DNA of 64,000 nt. It comes from Roseivirga ehrenbergii. GTDB lineage: Bacteria > Bacteroidota > Bacteroidia > Cytophagales > Cyclobacteriaceae. The DNA is taken from positions 62,001 to 126,000 of the forward strand of contig NZ_LQZQ01000050.1 of the NCBI RefSeq assembly GCF_001593005.1, written 5' to 3'. Position numbers and translations under genes: made by a program. The notes beneath the pieces are model-generated. The model did not search any database, was not told the DNA's origin, and was given only the letters and a program-made list of their open reading frames with translations. How positions within the stretch are numbered: the stretch's first letter is position 1; every line of letters starts with the position of its first letter. Shown one piece after another: positions 25,059 through 34,483 of this stretch.

Positions 25059-26114
25059 ATGAAAATTTATACAAGAATATTATTGATCGCTGGACTAATG
25101 GTGTCTATGGCGAATGTGTCTAAAGCACAATTGGATTTCGACTCTTTTCTAGAAGCAGGTTTGACCGATGCTAATAAGCTATTAGAGGCCTATATGGCTC
25201 CTGCTTTCCAAGGTATTGGCTATGGTGTAAATGCAGGTTGGTATAATACTGCCAGACCACATAAAACTTTAGGCTTCGACTTGAATATTTCTGTGAATGC
25301 TGCGATTGTACCTTCTAGTGCCGAGTTCTTTACTTTTAGAAATTCAGATTACACGAACGTACAGTTATCTAATGGTACATCAGCCCAACTTCCTACATTG
25401 TTTGGACCAAATTTGGGAGCAGATGATCTTCCTGAGTTAAGGTTTTTAGATAATAATGGTGATGAAACGATTCGTATTTCTGCACCAACAGGTTTGGGGT
25501 TAGAAGAGGAACTCCCAACAAATGCAGTTCCATCTCCAATGATTCAATTAGGAGTTGGTTTGATAAAGGGGACAGATCTTAAAATTAGATATACACCAGA
25601 TATTTCGTTAGGAGATGAGGATGAAGGCTCTGTAAAACTATTTGGGATTGGGGTAATGCATGATATTAAACAATATCTACCGGTAGTTAAAAAGTTGCCG
25701 TTTGATCTTTCAATGTTTGTAGGTTACACCAATTTAAAAACTTCAATTGCTGTTGATTCAGATCTAAATCAGTTTGCAGAATTTGAAACTAAAGGAACTG
25801 TAGTTCAGGCTTTAATTTCTAAAAAGATAGCACTGTTAACAGTTTATGGTGGTTTAGGTTATGCAAAATCTAAGACTACTTTTGGTTTGAAAGGGGTGTA
25901 TACCACTGAAAATAGCAGCTATACTGATCCAATTGATTTGGCTTATGAGAATGGTGGATTAAAAGCTAATGTAGGATTAAGAGTTAGGTTGTTGTTCTTG
26001 AATATCTTTGGTGAGTATTCTTTCCAAGAGTATAAGACAGCTACTGTGGGTATTGGTTTTAGCTTTAGAGAAGGCACAAGCAATACAAATATTCCAATCG
26101 TACCAGGTATCTAA
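25059..26114 (+). CDS. Outer-membrane beta-barrel protein (DUF6588-like)
   Basis: A 351-residue exported protein (signal ending SKAQLDFD) with repeated amphipathic strands and glycine/aromatic turns, such as YGVNAGWYNTARPHKTLGFD, FDLSMFVGYTNLKTSI and VNVGLRVRLLFLNIFGEY-type C-terminal segments ending in GIGFSFREG. The features fit the DUF6588 family of Bacteroidota barrels, whose role is unknown. It ends the lipoprotein operon and is closed by a strong terminator. Confidence 0.7.
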   Translation: MKIYTRILLIAGLMVSMANVSKAQLDFDSFLEAGLTDANKLLEAYMAPAFQGIGYGVNAGWYNTARPHKTLGFDLNISVNAAIVPSSAEFFTFRNSDYTNVQLSNGTSAQLPTLFGPNLGADDLPELRFLDNNGDETIRISAPTGLGLEEELPTNAVPSPMIQLGVGLIKGTDLKIRYTPDISLGDEDEGSVKLFGIGVMHDIKQYLPVVKKLPFDLSMFVGYTNLKTSIAVDSDLNQFAEFETKGTVVQALISKKIALLTVYGGLGYAKSKTTFGLKGVYTTENSSYTDPIDLAYENGGLKANVGLRVRLLFLNIFGEYSFQEYKTATVGIGFSFREGTSNTNIPIVPGI

Positions 26115-26131
26115 AAAGAACTAAACAGTAC

Positions 26132-26167
26132 AAAACAAGAGAGGGGCAATTGCCCCTCTCTTGTTTT
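26132..26167. terminator. Strong bidirectional terminator
   Basis: A perfect 36-bp inverted repeat (AAAACAAGAGAGGGGCAA and its complement) lies between the convergent barrel and enoyl-CoA hydratase genes, with A/T ends serving both directions. Confidence 0.9.
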
Positions 26168-26168
26168 G

Positions 26169-26942
26169 TTATCTGCCTTTGAAGTCAGGCTTTCTTTTCT
26201 CAACGAAAGCATTCATCCCTTCTTTTTGGTCTTCGGAAGAGAACAACATGTAGAAGTTCTTTCTTTCAAAATGGAGCCCTTCTTCTAATGGCACTTCAAA
26301 TGATCTTTTCACGGCTTCTTTGGCCATTTGAACAGCAATAGGAGACATAGAGGCAATTTCACTAGCAAGGCTAACGGCTTCTTTTAAATATACTTCAACA
26401 GGTACAACTTTATTTATCAGTCCATAACCAAGGGCTTCTTCGGCTGAGATAAACTTTCCTGTTAATACCAATTCCATAGCTTTTGCCTTACCTAATGCTT
26501 TTGTCAGTCTTTGTGTGCCTCCTGCACCTGGCATTACCCCAATTTTAATTTCAGGCTGGCCAAATTGAGCGGTTTCCGAAGCTACTATCATATCGCAGGT
26601 CATAGCCAATTCGCAACCACCGCCTAATGCAAAACCAGATACTGCTGCAATAATAGGTTTACGAGTTTTATTGATTTGATCCCATGTACTAAACTGATCT
26701 ACTTTCCACATATCAATGGTAGACTTGCCAGCCATTTGCTTGATGTCGGCACCTGCTGCGAAGGCTCTTTCATCCCCCGTAATAATGATTACTCGAACTT
26801 CATCGTCTTGATCTAATTCTTTTAGGCTATCCCTAATTTCACCCATAAGTTGCAGATTCAATGCATTCAGCTCTTTAGGTCTGTTCAACTGAATTAGGGC
26901 AATGTGTTTGGCGTATGTTTTATTTACTTTGATAAATTCCAT
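26169..26942 (-). CDS. Enoyl-CoA hydratase/isomerase (crotonase) family protein
   Basis: A 257-residue crotonase. The oxyanion-hole segment is AFAAGADIKQMAG, the second glycine-rich block is VSGFALGGGCELAMTCDMIV, and GVMPGAGGTQRLTKALG contains the catalytic glutamate region of enoyl-CoA hydratases. It likely hydrates 2-enoyl-CoA in fatty acid or amino acid breakdown. It stands alone with the candidate -7 box TATTTTTG about 30 bp upstream. Confidence 0.88.
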   Translation of the reverse strand: MEFIKVNKTYAKHIALIQLNRPKELNALNLQLMGEIRDSLKELDQDDEVRVIIITGDERAFAAGADIKQMAGKSTIDMWKVDQFSTWDQINKTRKPIIAAVSGFALGGGCELAMTCDMIVASETAQFGQPEIKIGVMPGAGGTQRLTKALGKAKAMELVLTGKFISAEEALGYGLINKVVPVEVYLKEAVSLASEIASMSPIAVQMAKEAVKRSFEVPLEEGLHFERKNFYMLFSSEDQKEGMNAFVEKRKPDFKGR

Positions 26943-26971
26943 AGGTTAGGTTTGTTTTTTAGAACACTAAA

Positions 26972-26979
26972 CAAAAATA
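26972..26979 (-). promoter_or_regulatory. Candidate -7 promoter box for the enoyl-CoA hydratase gene
   Basis: On the minus strand TATTTTTG matches TAnnTTTG, 30 bp upstream of the ATG. The -33 region is unclear. Confidence 0.4.
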
Positions 26980-26986
26980 GAAAGAA

Positions 26987-27472
26987 ATGGGAATGTCTAA
27001 GGTGAAGGTGCTATTTGTTTGCTTGGGAAATATATGTCGGTCTCCTTTGGCAGAAGGTGTATTTAAGAAGAAAGTAGAAGAGAAGGGACTGGCCGACCGT
27101 TTTGTCATTGATTCTTGTGGTACTTCCAATTACCACATTGGCGAACAACCCGACAGGCGGACGATTAAAAATGCATTAGTTAATGGAGTTCGGCTGAATC
27201 ATCAAGGTAGACAGTTTGCCGTTCAGGATTTTAATGATTACGATTATATCGTTGCAATGGACGCAAGCAATAGGAGGGATATAGAGTATTTACGGCCTGT
27301 AGATTGTATCAAGAAGGTTTGGCTGATGCGGAATTTTGATAATTCTGGGTTGAACAAAGACGTGCCAGACCCTTATTATGGAGGTGAAAATGGCTTTCAA
27401 GAAGTGTTTGATATTATTGATGAATCAGCAGATGGTTTACTCACATTTCTTATAGAGGAAAATAGATTTTGA
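26987..27472 (+). CDS. Low molecular weight protein-tyrosine phosphatase
   Basis: A 161-residue LMW-PTP with the N-terminal P-loop VCLGNICRSP (C12 nucleophile, R18) and the acid/base aspartate in VPDPYYGG (D128). The family removes phosphate from tyrosine residues, in bacteria often those of exopolysaccharide kinases, though no such kinase lies nearby. Length and order are normal. Its start region lies close to the divergent enoyl-CoA hydratase promoter. Confidence 0.92.
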   Translation: MGMSKVKVLFVCLGNICRSPLAEGVFKKKVEEKGLADRFVIDSCGTSNYHIGEQPDRRTIKNALVNGVRLNHQGRQFAVQDFNDYDYIVAMDASNRRDIEYLRPVDCIKKVWLMRNFDNSGLNKDVPDPYYGGENGFQEVFDIIDESADGLLTFLIEENRF

Positions 27473-27480
27473 TTTATACA

Positions 27481-27508
27481 AAAAAAGCCGGTTCCAACTG
27501 GAACCGGC
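27481..27508 (-). terminator. Rho-independent terminator for the SusD gene
   Basis: GCCGGTTCC and GGAACCGGC pair perfectly around AACT, with a T run on the minus strand (A run at 27481-27486). It can also slow the plus-strand LMW-PTP transcript, although the T run is absent there. Confidence 0.8.
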
Positions 27509-27580
27509 CTTCTAAGCAAAATATACTAACTACTAACTAACTAAAATGACATAGTATATTTCAACCTAATTCAATGTGAA

Positions 27581-29044
27581 TTAATTGTCCCACCAAACTG
27601 GAGAGAAGTCTGTGTCACCGTTGGCTAATCTAGCAACAGCAGCATCGTAATTCTCACTGTTCAAATCAGACTCGTTTGAAGGGTAACCATATCTCAATGG
27701 AATGTTACCGTTATCATTCAAGTTGTTCGGAGTTGGAGTTAATACAGGGTATCCAGTTCTTCTCCAATCAGACCACATTTCGAACCCATCAGGGAATAGT
27801 GAAATCCACTTTTGATCACCGATTTTCTCAAGCATGTTACCTGCGTATGCATTTTGTGGATCAGCTATATAAGCAGCAAAATCAGCTGCATCATATACAC
27901 CTCTTTGTCTCCAAGAGTCTTCGATACCTTTAGCGTATAAAGTGGCAGCAACTTCAGAAGTCCATCCTAATTGAGCAGCTTCAGCACGAGTAAGCGCTAT
28001 GTAAGAAGATGTGATGAAGTAACTATCAGAAGTTTGACCTGTGATTGCATCACCCATCAAAGAATACTGATTGTTTGCAGTCCACGTAATCAACTGATCT
28101 CTTGTATACCCATAAGGTAAACCTACATAAGCACCATTCGAGTTTTTGTTTGCATACACCTCTAATCTTGGATCGTTTTTAGCAACAAGCTCATCAATCA
28201 TTACGTCACTAATGGTATAATCAGCTCTTGTTAAGAATAGAGAGTACCATCTGTTTGCAAAGTTGTTGTTGTCTAAATGCGGGTAAAGAATGTTATCAGC
28301 ATTTGAAGCAACATATCCATCGGCATCATTTAATGCAGCGTTAAACTGAGTGGCAGCATAATCACCAGCTCCAGGGTAACGCTTTGATAAACGAAGGGAA
28401 TAGATCATTCTTAATGAATTTGCTAATTTCTTCCATTTAGCTTTGTCTCCATTTAACAAGATGTCACCAGAAGGCATTGCACCATTGTCAAAACCGTTTT
28501 CAGCTTCAGTTAACTCTTTTAAGATATCCTTATAGATACTTTCTTGAGTGTCGTAAGAAGGGAAAGTGTTTCCATTCAAAGCTTCAGTGTAAGGTACATC
28601 TCCCCACTTATCGGTCACCTTAGAGAATACATGTGCTTTCAAGATTCTAGCAACAGCAATTTGGTTCGCGTTTGAACCGAAATCCGCAGCTCTTGTCTTA
28701 GTTTCAGCATCAGTATTATAGTTAATGATCGTATTTAAGTTCTGTAATACACCAGTATACTCACCCCAGCTCACAGGTCCTACTGCATATAATGAGGTTT
28801 CAGGATATTGTGTTTCAGATAAATACTGTACATAAAGAGATGGTGTAGTTTGGGTTTCGTACCCAGAAACTGACCACAGAGCACTTGTAAGCAATGCATT
28901 TGGTAACGGAGTACCAGTTTGCGCTGGGTTTACGTTAGTATCTCCAAAATCATACTCTTCACATGAGCTCGCTAAGAATAGCACAGACACCAAAAGTGAT
29001 GCTAATATGCTTTTCGTTTTTATAATTGGTTTCATTTTTCTCAT
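27581..29044 (-). CDS. SusD/RagB-like outer-membrane nutrient-binding lipoprotein
   Basis: A 487-residue lipoprotein (lipobox ASSC in VLFLASSCEEYD) with the helical TPR-like core of SusD proteins: FGDTNVNPAQTGTPLPN at the start, KVTDKWGDVPYTEALNG, YPGAGDYA and the late SLFPDGFEMWSDWRRTGYP. These fit the SusD-like_2 type, which caps a SusC barrel as a hinged lid on the cell surface and captures nutrient, peptide or glycan. It is 12 bp downstream of susC, and a terminator follows. No glycoside hydrolase or regulator lies next to it, so the substrate cannot be inferred. Confidence 0.92.
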   Translation of the reverse strand: MRKMKPIIKTKSILASLLVSVLFLASSCEEYDFGDTNVNPAQTGTPLPNALLTSALWSVSGYETQTTPSLYVQYLSETQYPETSLYAVGPVSWGEYTGVLQNLNTIINYNTDAETKTRAADFGSNANQIAVARILKAHVFSKVTDKWGDVPYTEALNGNTFPSYDTQESIYKDILKELTEAENGFDNGAMPSGDILLNGDKAKWKKLANSLRMIYSLRLSKRYPGAGDYAATQFNAALNDADGYVASNADNILYPHLDNNNFANRWYSLFLTRADYTISDVMIDELVAKNDPRLEVYANKNSNGAYVGLPYGYTRDQLITWTANNQYSLMGDAITGQTSDSYFITSSYIALTRAEAAQLGWTSEVAATLYAKGIEDSWRQRGVYDAADFAAYIADPQNAYAGNMLEKIGDQKWISLFPDGFEMWSDWRRTGYPVLTPTPNNLNDNGNIPLRYGYPSNESDLNSENYDAAVARLANGDTDFSPVWWDN

Positions 29045-29056
29045 TTTAATAAGTTT

Positions 29057-32000
29057 TTAAAATCCAAATTTAACGCTCAAACCGTAGCTTCTAGTACTAG
29101 GAAGCTGTCCGTTTTCACCGTAAGAGGCAGACTGATCAGAAGGATCCCAGTTGTCTTGACCTTTCGCAGTTGCAATTAACCATGGGTTTCTAGCAATGAA
29201 AGACACGTTGATGCTATTGAATGGAGAGTTACCAAATACTTTGGTTACTGGAACTCTGTAGTTCACAGAAAGCTCACGCATTTTAAGGTAAGTAGCGTCA
29301 TAAATCATTGTTTCAGCCATTCTATTTTTACCATAGAATTGGTGGAAATAGTTGAAAGCAGAAACATATCTGTCTACTGGGTTACCATTAACGTCAACAC
29401 CTACCATACGGATACCACCGCCATCAGCAACAGCATCTCTTACGTTTTTACCATTTTCGTTGATAGCAGCAGTCTCATCTAAAAGACCTGAGTAGTTACC
29501 CCAGTGCTCTGATAGAGAGAAGAACTTACCACCTTTTTGGTAGTCAAATGACATGTTTAATGTCAAGTCTTTCCAAGTTAAAGTAGAAATTACACCACCG
29601 TTGAAATCTGGTAATACAGAACCGAAGTATACGTTTTGCTCAGGAGTGAAAAGACCGTTAGCATCTAGAATAGGAAGACCTTCTGCATTTCTTGCAATAG
29701 CTGTTCCTCTTAACTGCCCCCACTCTTTACCTTCTTGGTGTACAGTTCTTGCAAATCCGAATGAGCCAGAGCTATAGATTAAACTTTCTAAGTTATCAGC
29801 AATGCTTACGATTTCAGACTTGTTCTTAGCCCAGTTAACAGTTAAGTCCCACTGGAAGTCACCAGAACGAACTGGGGTTCCAGAAAGTACTAACTCAATA
29901 CCAGATCTTTTTGTTGAACCAGCATTTTGAAGAATAGAGCTATAACCTGAACCTGTAGCGATTTGCGCAGAAAGGATATCATCTCTGTGTTTCTCATTGT
30001 AGTAAGTAAAGCTAATTCCAGCTCTTCTTTCAAAGAATTTAAGGTCTGTACCAAATTCAACAGAAGAATTAGTTACTGGAGAAAGGTTTGGATCTACAAG
30101 ACGGCTTGGAACTGACATTAATAGGTTACCGCTGAATTGGTTAGCACCGATTCCGTAGTATGCTTCTGTTGTATAAGCACCAAGATCACTACCAGACTCT
30201 GCATAACCAGCTCTGATTTTACCATAACTTAAAGCAGGAAGTAAGTCTTCTGTGAATTCAGAGAATACAAAAGATCCACCTACTGAAGGGTAGATATAAC
30301 CATTGTTACCTTTTGGTAAGCTAGAGCTTAAGTCATTTCTAAGTGTAGCTTCTAAGAATAAGAATTCTTTGTAACCTAAAGTAGTTCTTGCAAACGCACT
30401 TCTAGTTTTTTGCAAAGAATAACCATGTCCTGTTACTCTAGGGTTCACAGTGTTGGCTAATGACCAAAGATCAGGTACCACCATACCTCCAGAAGTAGCA
30501 CCATTGATACTAGTACTTAAGTTGTTTCTAAGGTTTCCTCCAAGGTTGAAGTCAACAGATAGGTCACCGAAAGTTTCAGAGTAAGTAGCTAAGAATTCGA
30601 AGTTATCTTCAGTATAGCGAGATTGGTTAGTAGAGTAAGAGTTGAAGTAACCAGCTTGAGAAGCAGAATTAGCTAATAAAGCAGGAAGTCTAGTTTCTCC
30701 ACGTCCAAATACTTCATATCTTCTAGCAGTACCAGTGATTGAGAATTTATCGTTTAACTTATAAGTTAAAGAGATATCTCCGAATACTCTGTTAGTATTC
30801 GATGTGTTATCCAATAATTCAAAGTAAGTGTATGGGTTATACCAGTAGTTACCTCTGTTGAAGTTTGCAGTAGAGAAGTTTGTGGTAGCCGATACGTTAC
30901 TGTGGTTCCAAGAAGCAATATTGCCAGTAGGAGTTTTGAACTGAGATAACTCTCTCAAGATGTCCATATCCAAATCTCTGTGGAACCATGAGTTGAAGTT
31001 ACCAGTTGCATTGTTTGAATAACCATCGTTGAAATCACCTTGAACTACCTGATCTTGGTAGTTTACGTTAGTTTTAATAGAAAAACGCTCAGAAAGATCG
31101 AAATCTAATTTAGCTGAGATGTAGTTTTTCTTTAACTCAGAGTTAGGGATCAAACCAGTTTGTTGCTCATTAGTGTAAGAAACTCTAACAGAGTAGCCTT
31201 CTCCACCTTTTGAGAAACTGATGTTGTTTCTTAAAGTTTTACCAGTTTCCCAGTAATCTCTAATATTGTTTGGTTGTGGATCAAAAGTAGTAGTCTTGAA
31301 AGAATACTTAGAACCAGGATACCAAGCATACCAAGGAATGTACTCAGAACCATCCATTTTGGGGCCCCAGCTAGCATCATCAGTATAGTCATGGTATTTT
31401 TTACCATCAAATACTTGCCATTCTGCAGGGTGATTAGGGTTCCAGTTGTAAGTGATCCAGTTAGCAGAACCACCGCCACCATATACGTTTTGGTATTTAG
31501 GCTGACGTCCTACTTCTTCGAAAGTGATACCTGTAGTGAAATCAATAGCCATGTCGCCTTTGGCAGCACGCTTTGTTGTAATCATTACAACACCATCAGC
31601 AGCTCTTTGTCCATAAAGGGCAGTTGCGTTTGGTCCTTTCAAAATGTTAACACTCTCAACGTCATCCATGTTAATACTACTTGGGTTAATACCTGGCGTA
31701 CCATCGACAACCCAAAGAGCACCACCATCAGATGTTAAACTGATGTTACCTCTAATTCTAACAGAAGCGTTAGAACCAAGTCTAGCACCAGATTCAGTTC
31801 TGATTTGAACCCCAGCTACTTTACCAGCAAGTGCGTTTGTTACGTTTTGCTGCTGAGCCATGTTCAAATCCTTAGCATTCACCTGTTGTGCTGTATAAGG
31901 TAGTGTTTTTGCATCTCTAGGAATGTTCAATGCAGTTACGATAACTTCACCGAAATCCACTACCTCAGGCTGCATAACTACATTGATGTTATTTCTACCG

Positions 32001-32347
32001 TTGATTTGAACTTCTTGGGTAATAAAACCTAAGTATCTAAAAACAAGAGTAGTAGCAGACTGTGGAACAGTAATGCTATAAGATCCATCACTTTCAGTAA
32101 CAACACCACTGGTTGTACCTTTGATGTAAACAGATAAGCTTATCAATGGAAGCCCATCCTCAGCACTAGTTACTTTACCAGTAATAGTTCTGTCCTGTAC
32201 ATTTACAGACTCAATGGTTTTACCATTAACGTCTTCGTTTAAAACTCCATTTGCAAACATCGAAGACATTACGAATGTCTGTATCACAATGCCAAATAGA
32301 GAGTACTTAGCACCTCGATAGAGGGCGTTTATACATTTCTTTTTCAT
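29057..32347 (-). CDS. SusC/RagA family TonB-linked outer-membrane transporter
   Basis: The 1096-residue TonB-dependent barrel has a signal peptide, then a CarboxypepD-like beta domain (ITGKVTSAEDGLPLISLSVY, FRYLGFITQEVQING) and a plug domain with NVTNALAGKVAGVQI, RIRGNISLTSDGGALWVVDG and NILKGPNATALYGQRAADGV. The remainder is barrel strands ending TRSYGLSVKFGF, whose last residue is aromatic as usual. It moves the ligand taken by the SusD lid across the outer membrane using TonB energy. A gap of about 790 bp precedes the start, so a long leader or distant promoter is likely. Confidence 0.95.
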   Translation of the reverse strand: MKKKCINALYRGAKYSLFGIVIQTFVMSSMFANGVLNEDVNGKTIESVNVQDRTITGKVTSAEDGLPLISLSVYIKGTTSGVVTESDGSYSITVPQSATTLVFRYLGFITQEVQINGRNNINVVMQPEVVDFGEVIVTALNIPRDAKTLPYTAQQVNAKDLNMAQQQNVTNALAGKVAGVQIRTESGARLGSNASVRIRGNISLTSDGGALWVVDGTPGINPSSINMDDVESVNILKGPNATALYGQRAADGVVMITTKRAAKGDMAIDFTTGITFEEVGRQPKYQNVYGGGGSANWITYNWNPNHPAEWQVFDGKKYHDYTDDASWGPKMDGSEYIPWYAWYPGSKYSFKTTTFDPQPNNIRDYWETGKTLRNNISFSKGGEGYSVRVSYTNEQQTGLIPNSELKKNYISAKLDFDLSERFSIKTNVNYQDQVVQGDFNDGYSNNATGNFNSWFHRDLDMDILRELSQFKTPTGNIASWNHSNVSATTNFSTANFNRGNYWYNPYTYFELLDNTSNTNRVFGDISLTYKLNDKFSITGTARRYEVFGRGETRLPALLANSASQAGYFNSYSTNQSRYTEDNFEFLATYSETFGDLSVDFNLGGNLRNNLSTSINGATSGGMVVPDLWSLANTVNPRVTGHGYSLQKTRSAFARTTLGYKEFLFLEATLRNDLSSSLPKGNNGYIYPSVGGSFVFSEFTEDLLPALSYGKIRAGYAESGSDLGAYTTEAYYGIGANQFSGNLLMSVPSRLVDPNLSPVTNSSVEFGTDLKFFERRAGISFTYYNEKHRDDILSAQIATGSGYSSILQNAGSTKRSGIELVLSGTPVRSGDFQWDLTVNWAKNKSEIVSIADNLESLIYSSGSFGFARTVHQEGKEWGQLRGTAIARNAEGLPILDANGLFTPEQNVYFGSVLPDFNGGVISTLTWKDLTLNMSFDYQKGGKFFSLSEHWGNYSGLLDETAAINENGKNVRDAVADGGGIRMVGVDVNGNPVDRYVSAFNYFHQFYGKNRMAETMIYDATYLKMRELSVNYRVPVTKVFGNSPFNSINVSFIARNPWLIATAKGQDNWDPSDQSASYGENGQLPSTRSYGLSVKFGF

Positions 32348-33139
32348 AGATAAAGTTGTGTTTTAGTTAAACATAGTTTGTAAGACCATGGCGCTCTACT
32401 GCAATAGCGCGTCATGGGAGTTGTAGTAATAGGTTCTGTCATAGGCATTTTAATTGTTAAGTTAGTTATGTAATTATTTGCTTTAGTTATACATCTAGCA
32501 GCTCTAGAATCTTTATGTATTATTTCTTTATTGATTTTATGAGCGCTAAAAAAGGTCTTTGTATTCGTAGTCCTAAAAAAGGTGTTTGACTTGTTTGAGC
32601 TAGAATCAGAATTGTGAAATGGCGAGTGATTTTGAATTGTCTCTTTTTGAGTTGTCCAGCTGATAGCTTTTAAATTACTCTTTAAAATAGAGTTAGTTAA
32701 ACTAGTCTCGGTTTGTTTCTTGTGAAAGAATATAGCCGCAGTACCTATTTCTACTTTAGTGAGATTTACAAGTCGTTTTCCCATTGTTAAATGGTTATTC
32801 GCTTTGTGTTTACGCACGAAAAAATAAGTAGAGGATTGGAATTTATTTCCCGCCTGTAGTTCATTAGTCTAGTAGTTAAGTAGTTTCTCAAAAACTGCAT
32901 CTAGGACGCAGAATCCGTTTAAGGATACCAAAATAATAATAATAATTTAAACTACATCGCTTGTGGCGATAAAAGAGTATTTGCCGCTTTGGTTTTTGAT
33001 GAGCAGTGATATATGTTGTTATATGGCTGAAAAACACATAATTGCCTCTGTGTTGCGTTTTAGTGCTAGTTAATAGTAAGCATAGTAAAACTTCAATCAC
33101 TTAATACGCCACCAGTTTAGTGCTTATTAAAAGTCCTTT
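32348..33139. other. Long gap upstream of susC
   Basis: About 790 bp without a convincing gene. Small frames on the minus strand (32344-32817 and 32888-33100) have non-protein-like composition rich in Thr, Asn, Lys and His and are rejected. A five-bp hairpin ATCGC/GCGAT sits near 32956-32970, and an AT-only palindrome (TATTAAAA/TTTTAATA) lies at 33125-33145 across the PBP4 stop. No -7 box with the full consensus was found; the nearest, TATTTTG, is near 32931 on the minus strand. Confidence 0.5.
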
Positions 33140-34483
33140 TTAATAGGAAGTGATTATTTTACGCAATAATACCTCTATACTTTCTTTTACCTTGTTGTTT
33201 GAATGTTCGTAATGGTTAACAATAAAGCTAAATATTAATATTCTATCCTTTCTAGTTTTAAGGTAACCGCTTAATGCATAGTTGTTCCGCAACGAGCCAG
33301 ATTTGGCATAAACATAGGGTTCATTTTCTCCTGCATACCAGTCTTTCAGGGTTCCAGAAATACCTCCTGCTGGAAGTAGCTCAAACAGTCTTTTCTCGCC
33401 AAGTTCTTTATGAAGTTTTGAAAGCAAGTCGGTAATGGTTCTTGGGGTGAACATATTATATCGCGACAACCCAGACCCATCTTCCCAAACCAATTCATCT
33501 TGTTGGTTTTTAAATAAAGATGTCTTCGTTTTTTCAATGATAGCCTCGGTGCTTAGTGTGTCTTTTTCCAGTCCGCTGGCCATTAATAATATCTGCTCCG
33601 CAAATAGGTTGTCGCTTTCCTGAAGCATGTACTTATATAGTGTGTCGGAAATAGAGGTATATAAGGTTTGAGCTAATTCAAAGTTTTCTGGTTTTCCAAC
33701 TAGAGTGATTTCCTTATTGAGAGTGTCTGAAAGTAGTGCGGTAAATAAATTGGTTGAATAATGAAATGGCCTAGTTAAAGTATCGACTGCTGAATAGTCT
33801 ACGATATCAAAGTCGTGATTGCTAGGGAAGGCATATTCGTATTGGTTTTCAAACTCTTTTCTTTGGGTGTAACTTCTCAGACGAAAAAGAGGGTCTATCT
33901 TAAGTTTAAAATTGGGCTTGAAATAAGATGGTGATACGTCAATGGTTTTCTTCTCCTTATTAAGGTATGCTGTTACACTATTCCCATAAATCGGAAAAAC
34001 AGATTTTTCGGCTGAGTAATAACCGTTAAAATCATCCCAACCCCAGCCTGGGCCAAACCTGTCATCTTCCATTGGACGTGGCCAATAATAGAGCTTTTCT
34101 GTTCTTGATTTTAGAAAGTGAAGCGCTGTTGTGTCATTGTATTCAGGGTGAAGGAAGAGCGGGTTGCCTGTTCCCCAGAAAATCAATGAGTCATCTTTAA
34201 TGATATACTGTAGGGCTGGAATATTATTTCCAAGAAAATGTATGCCCGCATATAAGGTGAAAAGCTTGGTATTCGAAGCGGGAGTCATGTACTTATCCTC
34301 GAACTGACTCGCAATGGTTTTTCCATTTTTTGAATCAACCAATTTAAACCCAACAAAGGCTTGCTCAAAACCGGGTAAATCTTTTAAGTCTTTAAGAATT
34401 CTCTTCTTAGAATATCTCTGAGCATGTAAGCCTTGAATGCTAATTATAGAGCATATCAATAATATGAGTAGTCTTTTACTCAT
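33140..34483 (-). CDS. dacB: D-alanyl-D-alanine carboxypeptidase/endopeptidase (PBP4, family S13)
   Basis: A roughly 447-residue periplasmic peptidase, with a signal peptide (LLILLICSIISIQGLHAQ), that trims peptidoglycan cross-links. The three active-site motifs are SxxK in PASNTKLFT, SxN in ESDNLFAEQIL, and KSG in AKSGSLRNNY (a KTG variant). The family's long insertion after SxxK is present. Start 34483 reduces the overlap with the upstream nitroreductase to 8 bp; ATG 34501 is also possible. The two genes probably share a transcript. Confidence 0.88.
   Translation of the reverse strand: MSKRLLILLICSIISIQGLHAQRYSKKRILKDLKDLPGFEQAFVGFKLVDSKNGKTIASQFEDKYMTPASNTKLFTLYAGIHFLGNNIPALQYIIKDDSLIFWGTGNPLFLHPEYNDTTALHFLKSRTEKLYYWPRPMEDDRFGPGWGWDDFNGYYSAEKSVFPIYGNSVTAYLNKEKKTIDVSPSYFKPNFKLKIDPLFRLRSYTQRKEFENQYEYAFPSNHDFDIVDYSAVDTLTRPFHYSTNLFTALLSDTLNKEITLVGKPENFELAQTLYTSISDTLYKYMLQESDNLFAEQILLMASGLEKDTLSTEAIIEKTKTSLFKNQQDELVWEDGSGLSRYNMFTPRTITDLLSKLHKELGEKRLFELLPAGGISGTLKDWYAGENEPYVYAKSGSLRNNYALSGYLKTRKDRILIFSFIVNHYEHSNNKVKESIEVLLRKIITSY

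Noticed and set aside
31274-31738. A 154-codon plus-strand frame within susC
   Set aside because: It lies wholly inside the well-supported susC gene on the other strand and has no domain or ribosome site.
32344-32817. A 157-codon open frame on the minus strand just upstream of susC
   Set aside because: The translation is Thr/Asn/Lys/His-rich with no domain or signal, and it overlaps the susC start by only a few bases. It reads as leader DNA.
32888-33100. A 70-codon minus-strand frame in the same gap
   Set aside because: The sequence is dominated by Tyr/His/Arg and cysteine scatter without an ordered fold, and no ribosome site is visible.
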